DNA of 64,000 nucleotides from Saxidomus purpurata (GCA_022818135.1 JAFMSR010000009.1:25010065-25074064), one strand, 5' to 3'. Counted from the first letter of the stretch, positions 22,441-35,559 are shown. The notes: generated by a model not told the origin, from the sequence alone. Numbers and translations: made by a program.

Positions 22441-25015
22441 ATGTCTTGCATTTAATTCATTCATTTAGTGCACTTGTTCATGCATTTATTCTGTGAGTCG
22501 GTTGAAATTCATTTATTTATTTAGGAGGAGTTGGCATTCAGAAGAAATTGATTACTACCACGTCAACACCAACATTAATAATAACAGCAATGATTCAAAT
22601 AAATAGAAAAAAAAAAAAGTAAAACATATGGGTCTGAACTGGTTGCAACAACATACATAATTGTCTGTCTCAGACATGGGTGCGGTTTAAATATGCAGCC
22701 GTAAAAAACAGCTGTCTAGTTCAAATTTTGAAGTATTAGATTAAGGCATACGGACACCTGTCACTTATTATCCTGAGTATAATTGCTTAACTATCACCGC
22801 ACAATATTTTAATTATTCTGGTCTCCTCGAACGAATCATGTTAGTAATTTTTCCTTTGATACCTTTTAATCTACCTATGATGTTGCGGGTTGTCAGTCTT
22901 GATTTTGGCAAACCAATTCAAATAAAAGAAACAGACTGTTTTTTGACACTGCTTAACTGAAAAACCTACAAAGTTTAATGAATTTTGACAAAATATCATT
23001 CTGTATTTTTGAATATGATTCCTGGAATTTACGGACGTTGACCTCCTCCACCTTGAACGTTGAGCTCCTTGACTTTGAACGTTGACCTCATTGACTTTGA
23101 ACTTTGACCTCCTTGACCTTAAAACAGTTGACTTAAGGAGATTTGACGACTTGAATACGAAAGAAAGGTGTATTTCAACACTGTTAAGAGAACATGGTTC
23201 AACATGTATCATTATCCTATCAGAAAATCTTTTTTTCTCAGTAAATTCAAAGTGACCTTAGGACTTTCAAAAGGAAATGAGTTTTGTCGTACGGTTAGTA
23301 AGTTAATGAAAACAGAAATACATGTAAAACATCTTTGGCATCTATATTCTCAAAACATTTTACTTTTGGCACAGACTATGAATATGTTGATGCTCCGCAA
23401 ACACGTCAACACACCAGAACGACAAACAAACGCGCCGAATCGACAAGAAAGGTAAGTGTAGTATTGGCGGGGGGAGGGGGGGCGCCAAAACGGGGGCACG
23501 AACACGTCATCAAGTCACAAACTTGATTTGGCGTGTTGGCGCCCCCGTCAAAACGACAACTATGTCAATTGTCGCCTTGGTGCGCTCTATTTGTCGTTAT
23601 GGTGTGTTGCCCACGCGTCAAAACGAAATGGTAGAAATCAGTTACGTCATAAGATTCAAATATCCAGCACTTCTGTGAAATATTGCTTCCCTTACTTACA
23701 CGCTACTGAAATGGTTGATACGACAAACTTATTAACATACACTCACGTTCAAATGCTGTATCTTTTAAGTGGAACATATTAAATTAAATTATAAACATAA
23801 AAATACCACATAAAGCGGGAGAAAATAATCCACCAGAAGGAATGCAATGAAAACAGTTAATAAATATCGGAATTAGATGATAGTTCATGATGACATGATG
23901 ACAACAACTTTATTTTTCTCACGATTAACCTTTCAAAATGATTAAACCACTCATTGAAAAAACAAATCTTAATACAACCTCTCCGTTATGAAGCATTTTC
24001 ATTTCGTTCAAAATAAAATATTATACTGTTAATCAAATAACTCTGCCATAACTAGTTCTTTTAATATTCAAAATTAACGATGTATCATTTACAAGAACTT
24101 TTAAAGGTGCTTTTCCTACGCCATCATTTACTTCCTGATTGAAGTAAAACGGAAATGGAAAAATACATAGAATATGACCATCCCTCAATCGGAATATATC
24201 GGTGATGAATGATGAAGGATGACGGAATTATCCGAGGAGTTCCGATTGGACCATCCCTGCCAAATCAGACAATCAATACACTCTCATTTCCGCCGTTTTT
24301 AAAAATATCTTACGGTATCATGTTTTCCGAGTTTTCTTTAGTATTTTGCGCAAAACAAATTTCAAGGGTATACGTGCATTCGACTTGCACTTTAAAGTAG
24401 ATTTCTAAATGCAAACTTATCCAAAATGATGCATTACCATATAAAAATCAAAGCACTGAACGGATACTTTTAATAAATTAAAATGTTTAATTAAACTTGC
24501 GATAACCCAGACCAATTGAACATTAAGTTTCAGATCCAGAGATTAGAAAATTTAATCATTTTCTAGAAGACGTTTTGGCTGCGGATTTAGGATTTAAATT
24601 CATTAGGTCTTATAGGCCCTTTTGTTACAAAGGAGAGGTCAAAAGATATATATTTGCCAAACTGGATGGCGGTCTTCATTTGAACACCGAGGGTTCTAAT
24701 TGGTTACGCTTTTTCTTTTTAAGAGTCATTTCAAATTTTCAAAGGTTATCTTGACAGCAGTCATTTGAGAGTGTTTTTAAAATCGCTTTTTGAGATAGAA
24801 GTGTTTTCTTTCGAATCTTATCAAGGGTTCATTTTCCTATCATTTTTTTCATACTCCATTGCTTAGGTTTTGCTTAGGTTGGCTGTGGGTTGGCGGGTTG
24901 TGAGTTTATTTTGACATGTTTAATGCTCAACATGATCTCTTTAAATATAATTGACAGTACTTAGGCATTTCCGTTATGCCGACTTTGTTAATCTTGTGGC
25001 ACATAATATGTCATT
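22441..25015. other. gene-free stretch with small tandem and inverted repeats
   Basis: 23030-23130 holds about four 'CCTTGAACGTTGACCTC' units of ~25 bp. 23470-23560 is locally GC-rich with opposed 'GGCGCCAAAACGGGGGC' and 'GTTGGCGCCCCCGTCAAAAC'. 24380-24430 is a short copy of the dispersed family described at 27.4 and 44.95 kb. No convincing exon was found. Confidence 0.45.
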
Positions 25016-25019
25016 AAAT

Positions 25020-25100
25020 TAGGGATGGGAACGTATCGAATATTCGAAAATAGCCGAATATTCGAATGCGAAAATCAAAATTGAATATTCGTAAATCTCT
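25020..25100 (+). mobile_element. hAT-like terminal fragment
   Basis: 'TTAGGGATGGGAACGTATCG' followed by repeated 'CGAATATTCG' resembles hAT transposon ends and the subterminal sequence of the hAT-type element at 61706-63668. No matching right end or target duplication was found, so this is a relic at best. Confidence 0.4.
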
Positions 25101-26046
25101 TGTTTTTTTAAATAGGTAGCAATCAAAGAATGCTAATTATACCGAATAAAACCGTTTGTTCTGTATTGTTTGTTTAGAGCGGCAAAAATGTCCCGATTAA
25201 CACGAATATTGCAATGCATAATTGACAGGGGGTCGTTACGGATTAGCAGTTTGCATCAGGTGTTATTGTGGTGACTTTTATCTTTTGTTCATTTTAATTG
25301 TCGCCTTTTATGTACAATGGTGCTTACGTATAACTTCACAAGGAAGGACCGATACACGCACGATACACGCAAACGGAACGCACGATGAACGCACGATAAC
25401 TGATAATGAATCATGAATGATAGCATAAGAAGATCCACGATTCCCGATGAACGAAACGAAAAACGATTATTCGATTTACCCATTTTTCGTTTGCTTAACA
25501 AAAATATTGTTAGTAGATGTCTAATTACAATGTAAGAGCTGAAACGATCTTAAAGTCCCAAATTATCGATAATTTACAGTAAAACCAAACAGATCATATT
25601 ATTAGTAATTGAATAGGCATACATAGTAATTACATCTAAAATTAAATTTTGTAAAGAATCTTACGAGGTTGACGTAAAACTGCTACCTGGCCACTGCCAT
25701 AATTCATTACAGTGAGCACCGAATGTCAAAACCGCAATTTACAAGTAAGTGAATTCCCATGTCCTATCGGTAAATAACACCTGTGTAAATCTTGCACATA
25801 TGCGAACGTGTTCGTTGGTTTTACCGGAAATCAACATTCTCTTCCCACAACTATCTCGTAGAAAAAGAATAAAATGTACAGATATTAAATAATTGTACAG
25901 CAGGAGTTCTATTCATCAATTTAACCGATCTTGAACAATAATAAAACGCGTTTAGGATCTAGGCTACGTGCAGTTCTGCATGATGCGTGCACTATGGTCA
26001 CTTTTTATATAATTTGTATCATGTTACATTGATCGCCTGACGATTT

Positions 26047-26152
26047 ATGCCCCACCCCACCCCAACCCCCCCCACCCACATACACAGGGGGGGGGGGGGG
26101 GGAAAAAACAAAAAAAAAAAAAAGGATAAAAACAAGGGGGAAAAAAAAAACA
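26047..26152. repeat. C-, G- and A-rich low-complexity tract
   Basis: A run of CCCCAC units, then 16-17 consecutive G, then A-rich sequence. A 64 aa open frame through it is low complexity and not considered real. Confidence 0.9.
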
Positions 26153-26445
26153 CGCACGATACCGAAAATTTTGCAAAGTTGCACGTGAGCACCACTGTAA
26201 CAAATTTTAAAAGTTGTTTAGCTCACAATGTTCCAGGATAAACGTCATGTTTACGGAAACGAATAACCAATCACGCTTATACATGTATTAACTCAACTGA
26301 TATAACTCTTTCGTTGTCCAATCATTCAGAATAACTCAAATATTTTCCTTTAATAAATATATGTTTGAAATTATTTTTAACATCCTTACTTTAAGTTTGA
26401 TCTTCGCTAAACGATATTAATTTACTGTACGCTCTATCAATTAAC

Positions 26446-26539
26446 ATGCCTCCCTCGCGTGTTTGGACTTATTTCACGCGATCTGCTGATAAAACACAAG
26501 CAACATGCAATCTATGCAATCAGCAACTCGTATTTAAAG
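26446..26539 (+). CDS. BED-type zinc finger exon (partial)
   Basis: ATG at 26446 opens MPPSRVWTYFTRSADKTQAT followed by CNLCNQQLVFKG. The pattern is that of the N-terminal half of a BED zinc finger: S-x-V-W-x-x-F, then C-x2-C at residues 21 and 24, then a hydrophobic stretch. BED fingers bind DNA and occur in hAT transposases and ZBED-type host proteins derived from them. The frame reaches a good donor, AAAG|GTAATA, at 26539/26540. The His pair that completes the finger is absent, so it must lie in a later exon or have been lost. Just past the donor lies a strong hairpin (26546-26654), which may be an insertion that cut the finger. No downstream transposase exon was found. Confidence 0.55.
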
Positions 26540-26545
26540 GTAATA

Positions 26546-26654
26546 GTCTCTTTTAAGTTAGCATATCAAATTCTACTTAGTTAGTTAACAATAGATATTT
26601 TTTGTGAAAGCGTTCAACACTAAGTAGAATTTGATATGCTAACTTAAAAGGGAC
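26546..26654. repeat. 35 bp inverted repeat (hairpin)
   Basis: 26546-26580 and 26620-26654 are reverse complements at 34 of 35 positions, separated by 39 nt; the arms contain 'AAGTTAGCATATCAAATTCT'. No flanking target duplication was identified. It could be a mini-MITE, a recent inverted duplication or a transcribed hairpin. Confidence 0.9.
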
Positions 26655-26659
26655 TTAAC

Positions 26660-27400
26660 TGCTCAAAACCAAGACGTTAAAATGTGAATTAGAGATGGAG
26701 GTCAATCTAAAGGAAATCAAAACTGATTTACATTTCTCGCAAACTTGTGTTTCAGATTGCAAATTTGTAAATGAACTTGCAATAATACAGCGCTCAAAAT
26801 GTAGTACTAAAGAGCTATAGTTTAGTTTGAAGAAACTATTGTCAGTCGTTATTTTAAAACTTCAGTCAAATCAGCCATGGGCACAGACGTTACACAAACA
26901 CAAAATGAGAATACTAACTCATAAACAGTAAATGCTTAAATTGCTTCGGATAGAAATGTTTGTGTATTACATGTCAACAAGAAGAACATAGCCTACTTGT
27001 TTCATACATTCTCGTCATCCAGAGCATTCATTCTATAATTTCATGTTTGTTGATAGCTCGGCAAACCACTGATGTATGAGGATTTTTCATACGACCACTA
27101 CAGTAGTAATTTAACTTCCGTGATACACCTCTGTATAATTTAAGTCAACTCACGAGTGCTTTTTAATTATTTCACTTTTTTTTCTTGACTTTGTACAATC
27201 ATTTAAATGTTGTCATCCTTTATGATTAGTTATATTTTTTTCACATCTGCTACGAGAGTAAATGCAAAATGGAGAATAAACATTAACCAAATACGGATAT
27301 CTTTAGGTCTAAGTGAACAGTGACAACTATCTTCGATTCATATTACGTTTGGAACACAATACGCTATCGAAGAAACGTAACGAAAGTCCAAGTTTATGGA
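26660..27400. other. gene-free AT-rich stretch
   Basis: Inspected for a continuation of the BED exon or a transposase core; none is recognisable. Confidence 0.4.
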
Positions 27401-27995
27401 ACCTTTAAGTAAACTTTTCTCGGAAAAAAATCACGAACGAAACAAACACTACAACAGACAAACACGAAGCACGCTACTACACATAGCAATTTAACAACAG
27501 TAATTAAGAGCACAAGTAATTCACGAGAGTCGTATTCCACAGGAGGGGTGCCAGACCGATTTTATTCCGGTATTGGTAAAATCACCGGAAATACCAGTCT
27601 GATATGCAAGAATAGAAGTTTCTGTCATGACAACGCGGTCCACATCGAACTATCCGTCACTGAGTGTAATTATTTTTGCGGAGTTCCCGCTAAACAGTGA
27701 CCTGAAGGATATTTCCATCTTAACCAAATGTCTCATATAATATAATTTTTTTCTTGCATACTGTCTTGCACTTTTAAGTAGATTTCTTAATGCAAACTTG
27801 TCAAAATGATGTATCATCCTATAACAACACACGATATTCAGATGTTGTGTTTGGGAAAGTGACGTCACGATGTTCATAACGTAACGTCACAAGTAATTCA
27901 AGAGAGTCGTCTGGCATAGATGGGGTGATTTTTCTGGCATGTGTTAAGTCACTGGAAATGCCGATCCGCCTTAAAGAAAGGCCTAGTTGTTCTCA
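27400..27995. repeat. dispersed repeat family, copy shared with 44.95-45.33 kb
   Basis: Shared phrases are 'TATTTCCATCTTAACCAAATG', 'CTTGCATACTGTCTTGCA', 'TGCAAACTTGTCAAAATG', 'GTGACGTCAC', 'ATAACGTAACGTCAC' and 'GGAGGGGTGCCAGA'. The copy at 44950-45330 has the same order, and a shorter piece is at 24380-24430. Open frames on it (27650-27877 minus and 44963-45202 minus) resemble each other, but I see no domain. Confidence 0.6.
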
Positions 27996-28197
27996 AGGCT
28001 GTGACAGTTACTAATGCCGAGGTGTTGCAGTTTTAATTTCCAAGTAATACATGTCTTGATTAAGTTACCTCCGGCAGTGATGTGCCACTTTGCCACTTTG
28101 TTCACTTCTTTGGCTTTTTTATTTGACCTTTCTTATGATCTGACATTTGTATTAAGAAAACACATACAAACACTATCCTGCTTGCTTCCATGTTAAG

Positions 28198-29600
28198 ACA
28201 AGAGCCATGTTAGACATGGCCATACCCCCGCCAAGTGCTCTTTCTATGACCAAGAAATTTGAGGTGAGAGGAATGGATATGGTATAGGTTCTAATTCAAT
28301 AAAATATAAGTAATTATAAGGAGTTGAGGGTTATTCACCTGCATTTTCTTTGTTAATGTCCCACTTCTACTCTAAAAATTTGAAATTATATGCTTTGCAC
28401 AAACGTTTAATACGAACTAGATGCCATATGTCAAAAGGGCTAACTCCTAACCAAGTAGAGATGGGTGAAAATACACCTAAATATTGGATGTAAGATGCAT
28501 GTTGTACCACAGAAAAGTGGTCTCGATTTTTCTCTACGGCCAGTAATAAAAAAGTTACAATATAAGCTATTTATAGTAACAACAAAGGGAAGTAATTCTA
28601 AAAACAAGGGTAGCCCATGGTGGTGAACATTTGTACAAAGTAACATCAAAATCCCTCCATGCATGAAGAAGAAATGCTCCAGACAAAGATATTCTTGACT
28701 TTGAACTTTAACCTCTAAGTGTGACCTTGACCTTAGACCTAGGGACCTGGTTCTTGCGCATGACACTCCGTCTCATGATGGTGAACATTTGTGCCAAGTT
28801 AAATTAAAATCCCTCCATGCATGAAAAAGATATGCTCCAGACAAAGTCATTCTTGAATTTGACCTTTAAACTCCAAGTGTGACCTTGACCTTAGACCTAG
28901 GGACCTGGTTCTTGCGCATGACACTCCGTCTCATGATGGTGAACATTTGTGCCAAGTAACATCAAAATCCCTCCATGCATGAAAAAGATATGGTCCGGAC
29001 AAAATCGGACGGACGGACGCACGCATGCACGGACGCACGCACGCACATACACCGATATACAACTATATCGAGCTCACCGCAAGCGGGTTCGACAAAAAAC
29101 CAATAAAGGGTGATAACTCAAAACCAGGGTAAGTTTGAGTTATGGTTCTTGGTCCTTGTACTTTCTCTCAATGTCATCTGTCTGTGCGCAAAGTTTGAAC
29201 AAATTCCCTTGAATACTACGGACAAAAGTGTTATATTAAAAATCAATAAGGGAGGATAACTAAAACATTGAGTAAGGAAAAGTTATGATTCTTGGACACT
29301 GCACTATGCCCTAATGTCCTCTGTAAGTGTATGCAATTTGAACCGATTTGGTTCAGTACTTAAAGAGTATGGCCCGCACAAGAAAATTCAATAAAGGGAG
29401 ATAATTCAAAAATCGGACAAGCTAGAGTTGGGTCCTTGAACAATGCACTTCCTCTCAATGTCCTCTGTCTGTGTGTAAAATTCATATAAATTCCCTTGAA
29501 CACTTTCATAGTTATGCTCCTGACAAAAGTGTGACTGATGGACACACGGAGCCCATTACCATATCCCCTCTGCCATTTAGGCTGGCGGGTAATAATGATG
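28198..29600 (+). mobile_element. pearl-like element(s), probably nested
   Basis: Starts ACAAGAGCCATGTTAGACAT with 'CCCCCGCC'. An inner core of ~165 bp units ('GACCTTGACCTTAGACCTAG', 'AATCCCTCCATGCATGAA') ends in (GGACGCAC)n at 29010-29045 and a 'CACCGCAAGCGGGTTCGAC' terminus. A second core with 'AAAGGGTGATAACTCAAAA' units runs to about 29590, ending in 'AGGCTGGCGGGTAATAATG'. The order fits one element inserted in another. Confidence 0.6.
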
Positions 29601-29604
29601 ACTA

Positions 29605-30172
29605 CAAAGTGTTAACGGGTGAGCTTGTGAGAATACACTGCACAGGTGTCTAAATTGTCTGTTCTTGTGTTACACACTTTTACTTAGTATAACTGACAAA
29701 CATTCCAAAAGGAGCAAATCTACATTTTTGTTTGAGAATACATTGCACAGGTGTCTAAATTGTCTGTTCTTGTGTTACACGATTTTTTTATTTAGTATAA
29801 CTGACAAACATTCCAAAAGGAGCAAATCTACATTTTTGTTTGAGAAAAAAACATTGGGGGGGTGTATAAATTGTCTGCTCTTGTGTTACCCACTTTTACT
29901 TAGTATAACTGACAAACATTCCAAAAGGAGAAATCTGCCATTTTGTTTGAGGATACATTGCACAGGGCTGTCTGTTCGTGTAACACACTTTTACTTAGTA
30001 TAACTGACAAACATTCCAAAGAGGGGGGAAAGAAAATTTTAGTTTTTGGGGGGGGGGGGGGGGGGGGGGAGAAAATTTTTTTTTTTGTTTGAGAATACAT
30101 TGCACAGGTGTCTAAATTGTCTGTTCTTGTGTTACACACTTTTACTTAGTATAACTGACAAACATTCCAAAA

Positions 30173-30216
<44 letters not shown>

Positions 30217-32398
30217 TGGGGGAACAAAACAAAAATTTTGTTTGAGAATACATTGCACAGGTGTCTTAATTGTCTGTTCTTGTGTAACACACTTACTTAG
30301 TATAACTGACAAACATTCCAAAAGGAGCAAATCTACATTTTTGGTGTTTGAGGGAATACATTGCACAGGTGTCTAAATTGTCTGTTCTTGTGTTACACAC
30401 TTTTACTTAGTATAACTGACAAACATTCCAAAAGGAGCAAATCTACATTTTTGTTTGAGAATACATTGCACAGGTGTCTAAATTGTCTGTTCTTGTGTTA
30501 CACACTTTTACTTAGTATAACTGACAAACATTCCAAAAGGAGAAAATCTACATTTTTGTTTGAGAATACATTGCACAGGTGTCTAAATTGTCTGTTCTTG
30601 TGTTACACACTTTTACTTAGTATAACTGACAAACATTCCAAAAGGAGCAAATCTACATTTTTGTTTGAGAATACATTGCACAGGTGTCTAAATTGTCTTT
30701 TCTTGTGTTACACACTTTTACTTAGTATAACTGACAAACATTCCAAAAAGGAGCAAATCTACATTTTTGTTTGAGAATACATTGCACAGGTGTCTTAATT
30801 GTCTGTTCTTGTGTTACACACTTTTACTTAGTATAACTGACAAACATTCCAAAAGGAGCAAATCTACATTTTTGTTTGAGAATACATTGCACAGGTGTCT
30901 AAATTGTCTTTTCTTGTGTTACACACTTTTACTTAGTATAACTGACAAACATTCCAAAAGGAGCAAATCTACATTTTTGTTTGAGAATACATTGCACAGG
31001 TGTCTAAATTGTCTGTTCTTGTGTTACACACTTTTACTTAGTATAACTGACAAACATTCCAAAAGGAGCAAATCTAAAATTTTGTTTGAGATACAGACAG
31101 GTGTCTTAATTGTCTGTTCTTGTGTTTTTTTTTTATTACACACTTTTACTTAGTATAACTGACAAACATTCCAAAAAGGAGCACATCTACATTTTTGTTT
31201 GAGAATACATTGCACAGGGTCTTAAGTCGTTCTTGTGTAACACACTTTTACTTAGTATAACTGACAAACATTCCAAAAAGGAGCAAATCTACATTTTTGT
31301 TTGAGAATACATTGCACAGGTGTCTAAATTATCTGCTCTTGTGTTACACACTTTTACTTAGTATAACTGACAAACATTCCAAAAGGAGCAAATCTACATT
31401 TTTGTTTGAGAATACATTGCACAGGTGTCTTATGTCTGTTCTTGTGTATATTTTTTATTTTTAATTAATATAACTGACAAACATTCCAAAAGGAGCAAAT
31501 CTACATTTTTGTTTGAGAATACATTGCACAGGTGTCTAAATTGTCTGTTCTTGTGTTACACACTTTTACTAAGTACAACTGACAAACATTCCAAAAGGAG
31601 CAAATCTACATTTTTGTTTGAGAATACATTGCACAGGTGTCTAAATTGTCTGTTCTTGTGTAACACACTTTTACTTAGTATAACTGACAAACATTCTAAA
31701 AGGAGCAAATCTACATTTTTGTTTGAGAATACATTGCACAGGTGTCTAAATTGTCTGTTCTTGTGTTACACACTTTTACTTAGTATAACTGACAAACATT
31801 CCAAAAGGAGCAAATCTACATTTTTGTTTGAGAATACATTGCACAGGTGTCTAAATTGTCTGTTCTTGTGTTACACACTTTTACTTAGTATAACTGACAA
31901 ACATTCCAAAAGGAGCAAATCTACATTTTTGTTTGAGAATACATTGCACAGGTGTCTAAATTGTCTGTTCTTGTGTTACACACTTTCACTCAGTATAACT
32001 GACAAACATTCCAAAAGAAGCAAATCTATATTTTGTTTGAGAATACATTGCACAGGTGTCTAAATTGTCTGTTCTTGTGTTACATTTTTTTTTTTTTTTT
32101 TTTTTTTTTTTGTTTTGGGGGGGCACTTTCACTCAGTATAACTGACAAACATTCCAAAAGGAGCAAATCTACATTTTTGTTTGAGAATACATTGCACAGG
32201 TGTCTAAATTGTCTGTTCTTGTGTTACACACTTTTACTTAGTACAACTGACAAACATTCCAAAAGGAGCAAATCTACATTTTTGTTTGAGAATACATTGC
32301 ACAGGTGTCTAAATTGTCTTTTCTTGTGTTACACACTTTTACTTAGTACAACTGACAAACATTCCAAAAGGAGCAAATCTACATTTTTGTTTTGTAGT
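29605..32398. repeat. 105 bp satellite, about 25 copies
   Basis: A head-to-tail array; the period is 105 bp (for example 31791 to 31896). The unit contains 'CTGACAAACATTCCAAAAGG', 'GAATACATTGCACAGGTGTC' and 'TGTTCTTGTGTTACACACTT'. Most copies differ at only a few bases. Because 105 is divisible by three, a 35-residue repeat (LHRCLNCLFLCYTLLLSITD...) reads open for up to 212 codons, but there is no start context, splice signal or codon-level constraint. The array is interrupted by G runs near 30046-30070 and 30174-30214, a T run at 32085-32111, and a few truncated units. Confidence 0.95.
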
Positions 32399-33164
32399 CA
32401 TGAGCCATAACTCTCCTCACTAACGAACTGCAAGTTGCACAACTTTTATTACTGTCAAACCTGTATGAGAAGTTTCATGACATGAGCCTAGGTAAATTCT
32501 TTATATCACATGTAGCTCATTGACATATCTGGACAAGGGTCACTCTATACGTCATCACCGTTCACTTAAAATTCCACAAATACACTCCACATATTTCTTT
32601 GCTAACCTTGCAAAAATACCTGGTAAAGTAATTTCTGACTGATGGCTATTATCAACAACAGCCTCGTATAATGAAGTATACAGACTAACAAACTAGAACA
32701 GATTTCAGAAACAAACCAGAGTCTTTAAAATGTTTATTGCAAAAGGGAATTATACATAAAAAGCTAAATATCAATAGTAAAATACAATTCAGTATTACTT
32801 TAGTAAAAATGAATGAAGGAACAACAACAACAACAACTCAGCAACACAACCATTCTTTGACTACAAGATAACATTTTATGACATCTACTTCATGTCATAC
32901 AACTTAAAAAGCATTTATCAATACAGAATGAGAATTGTATCTTAACAAACAAATTCAATGGTAATATGCTACTTTAAACTGTATGACTCTAACCCAACTA
33001 TTTCTCCAAAATGAACTTCTCTAACATTAATTAGTGGGTCATCGGTAACCGGATTTAATTTGGGCACCTTCACATACGTATATTACACGATCATTCATTA
33101 TTCCTAGGGTCCTCGTCTGAGGACACATTTACTCGACTGTAACCTATAGTCAATCAGTGCAGAT

Positions 33165-33168
<4 letters not shown>

Positions 33169-33213
<45 letters not shown>
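33169..33213. repeat. poly-T run of about 45 nt
   Basis: An uninterrupted T homopolymer, poly-A on the minus strand. Its length is likely imprecise in any assembly. Confidence 0.95.
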
Positions 33214-33214
<1 letters not shown>

Positions 33215-34012
33215 TGGATTAAACTTTCAAACGAATATCAACATACATGGTTTAAGTCTATCATGATATCATAAATTCATTGAACAATATAAAGCATTGC
33301 AAAATCAAATAACTAACATCTTCATCAGAAAGTCTCTGCCAATGTACATACGCTACATTGTAATTCAGTAAAGATATTCATTGAAATTTTCATCAACGCT
33401 AATTATAAAGGGTTTAATTCAACAGTAAATGATTCTGACAGTAAGTGATTTATAAACTACTTTGTAGCAAGTAGGCCTTCACATCACGGTATAAGTAAAT
33501 TCACGCTAAAGATCGGACGGACGGACACACGGACGCTACTGTTACGTTCTTCTGCGGGCGGAATAAAAGTCAAACGTTTCATCTTTAGATTCTAACAAAA
33601 CCATTACGACTACCTTAATGAAAGTTAATGTAAAATTATACTTCTGCAAAATAACGAAACTTCTTTTGTGAACAATCGTAAATAAACCGTTAGAGCCATG
33701 CGTATCCAAACCGGAATAACTGATAACGTGGTCGGCGGAGAATAAAGGTATGGTAAAGGTCAAATAAAACCAGTGGAGCCATTTGACGAACCTCACCCTG
33801 GGATGCTCGCATCGGATCACAATACATAGTGACAAAAAAATGTGACCAACACCACCTTTGTTCGTTTTACAATCCGACTAGAATGGAACGGTACTGGCTT
33901 ATTTGCAGGAATGTAACACAATTCACTCTAATCAACAAAAGTTAGTCGGAAAAAGAAATGTCTTACAACCCGTTGTATGGTGAGAGTTGACTGCGTACAT
34001 CTAGCATGAATA

Positions 34013-34135
34013 CGCTGTGTATTCACATCCGTAAGAAATGTTCTGCATGAATACACTGTGTATTCACATCTGTATGAAATGTTCTGCATGAATATGCTGT
34101 GTATTCACATCCGTAAGAAATGTTCTGCATGAATA
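34013..34135. repeat. 41 bp tandem triplicate
   Basis: Three copies of a 41 bp unit containing 'TGTGTATTCACATCCGTAAG' and 'AAATGTTCTGCA'. Confidence 0.9.
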
Positions 34136-34194
34136 TGCATGCATTACTTTAAAAAAGTTTAGTTTATTTGCTATTAGTAATATATTTGCCCCTT

Positions 34195-34253
34195 AGCCAA
34201 TCACAAATGCTACAGTATCTTTTGAGCCAATCACAAATGCTACAGTATCTTAT
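34195..34253. repeat. 29 bp direct duplication
   Basis: Two nearly identical copies of 'AGCCAATCACAAATGCTACA' plus 'GTATCTTTT'. Each contains a CCAAT box, but there is no sign of promoter use. Confidence 0.8.
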
Positions 34254-34617
34254 GAAAGATAAATACATAAAAGAATATAGATTTGTGTTCAGAAGACAAA
34301 TAGATTTTTCAAGAGTATTTCTAAGAAATTGCAATACTTTTTTCATAAATTTTACATGATTATGCAAACAATTTTTTAGACAGCATCACTGAATTATATT
34401 TTTGTAGACCAGGCCATTAAAATCTTAAGTATTTGGATCTTATACATCCTGAGCAAAACAATAATGGTATTCTGACTCTACGTCATTTTGACTACATGAT
34501 GAACACAATCTATTTTCTCTTTCTAATTTAATAATATATAAAAATATTTTTCCAATTCTGTCTTTAAACACTATGAATTCTAAGGTTCTCCACTGATGTA
34601 TCATCTTTCTGTATCAA

Positions 34618-34815
34618 TTACTGTAAATCATGGAATATTCACAAGAACTTTATTTTCTCCTTTTCACTCGTGAGGTCATCATTTCGCTAATTCAAAATTC
34701 TCTTGCAATGAACGATTTCCGGAAACATATGGAATCACTTGTTCACGTGAATTGATACAGAGACAAAAAATCGCGGATTTTTTTGGTCACGTGAATTCAA
34801 AGTGATTTACAGTAA
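34618..34815. mobile_element. TA-flanked MITE, copy B
   Basis: TTACTGTAAATCA at 34618-34630 is the exact inverse of TGATTTACAGTAA at 34803-34815. The ~170 bp interior also holds opposed 'TTCACGTGAATT' and 'GTCACGTGAATT' motifs. Same terminal family as copies at 2650 and 50896. Confidence 0.8.
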
Positions 34816-35559
34816 CTAATCATAAAGCTTCAGTAGTAACTTAAACTAGAGATATTCAGTAATATAAGATTTTAATGACCATAAATTGACACGCGAGCCA
34901 CCTTGGCTGCCATTTTACATTGCATTGTCCTGATTGGCTGATCACTTTAGGCTAAAAGCGAGTTTCACGTCCCGTTATAGAACGTTCCTGGTTCCCCTGA
35001 GGTAGAGAAAATATCTAAAAACAAACAACTTTCATTAAAATTTTACGTTTTTAAAAACAATTTGAGAATAAATATCTGTAAAAGAATAAATTTTATATAT
35101 AAAATCTTCAATCATGATGAAGCATTTAAAACACTGCAAGTAAATAAAGAATATCTGCAAGAGTGAATCATTTAGTATTTTCTGTGATTTTACCTTTCTA
35201 AATGGCACTACTGTATGTGCAATGGTCAAGCATTTGCCTCATAAACATATACAAGGTAGATAATTATGCAAATATGCCTTATAAAATAGGTTGTTTATCA
35301 AAAAGATTTTCATGGTATTCTATCAAAATTAAACTGTTAGGCATAGACGTGACTTCTCTTTTTACGTTTTCTCTTTTTTTATATTTTAGTTACAACTTTT
35401 GAAATATTCATTTCTTACAAAGATAAATCAGAGCTAAATGTTTTGTTCTTATATCATAATGGTCACTTTGATAGTTAATATCTCTTTCATAGAAAGAAGT
35501 TTATCCATCACTCTATCAATCATTTGTGATACCACAGTCATTTAGGTTAACAGTTTCCC

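Noticed and set aside
31425..32063. 212-codon open frame of 35-residue repeats (LHRCLNCLFLCYTLLLSITD...)
   Set aside because: It is the reading of a 105 bp satellite whose period is a multiple of three. Other units have stops, frame shifts and homopolymers, and there is no start or splice context.
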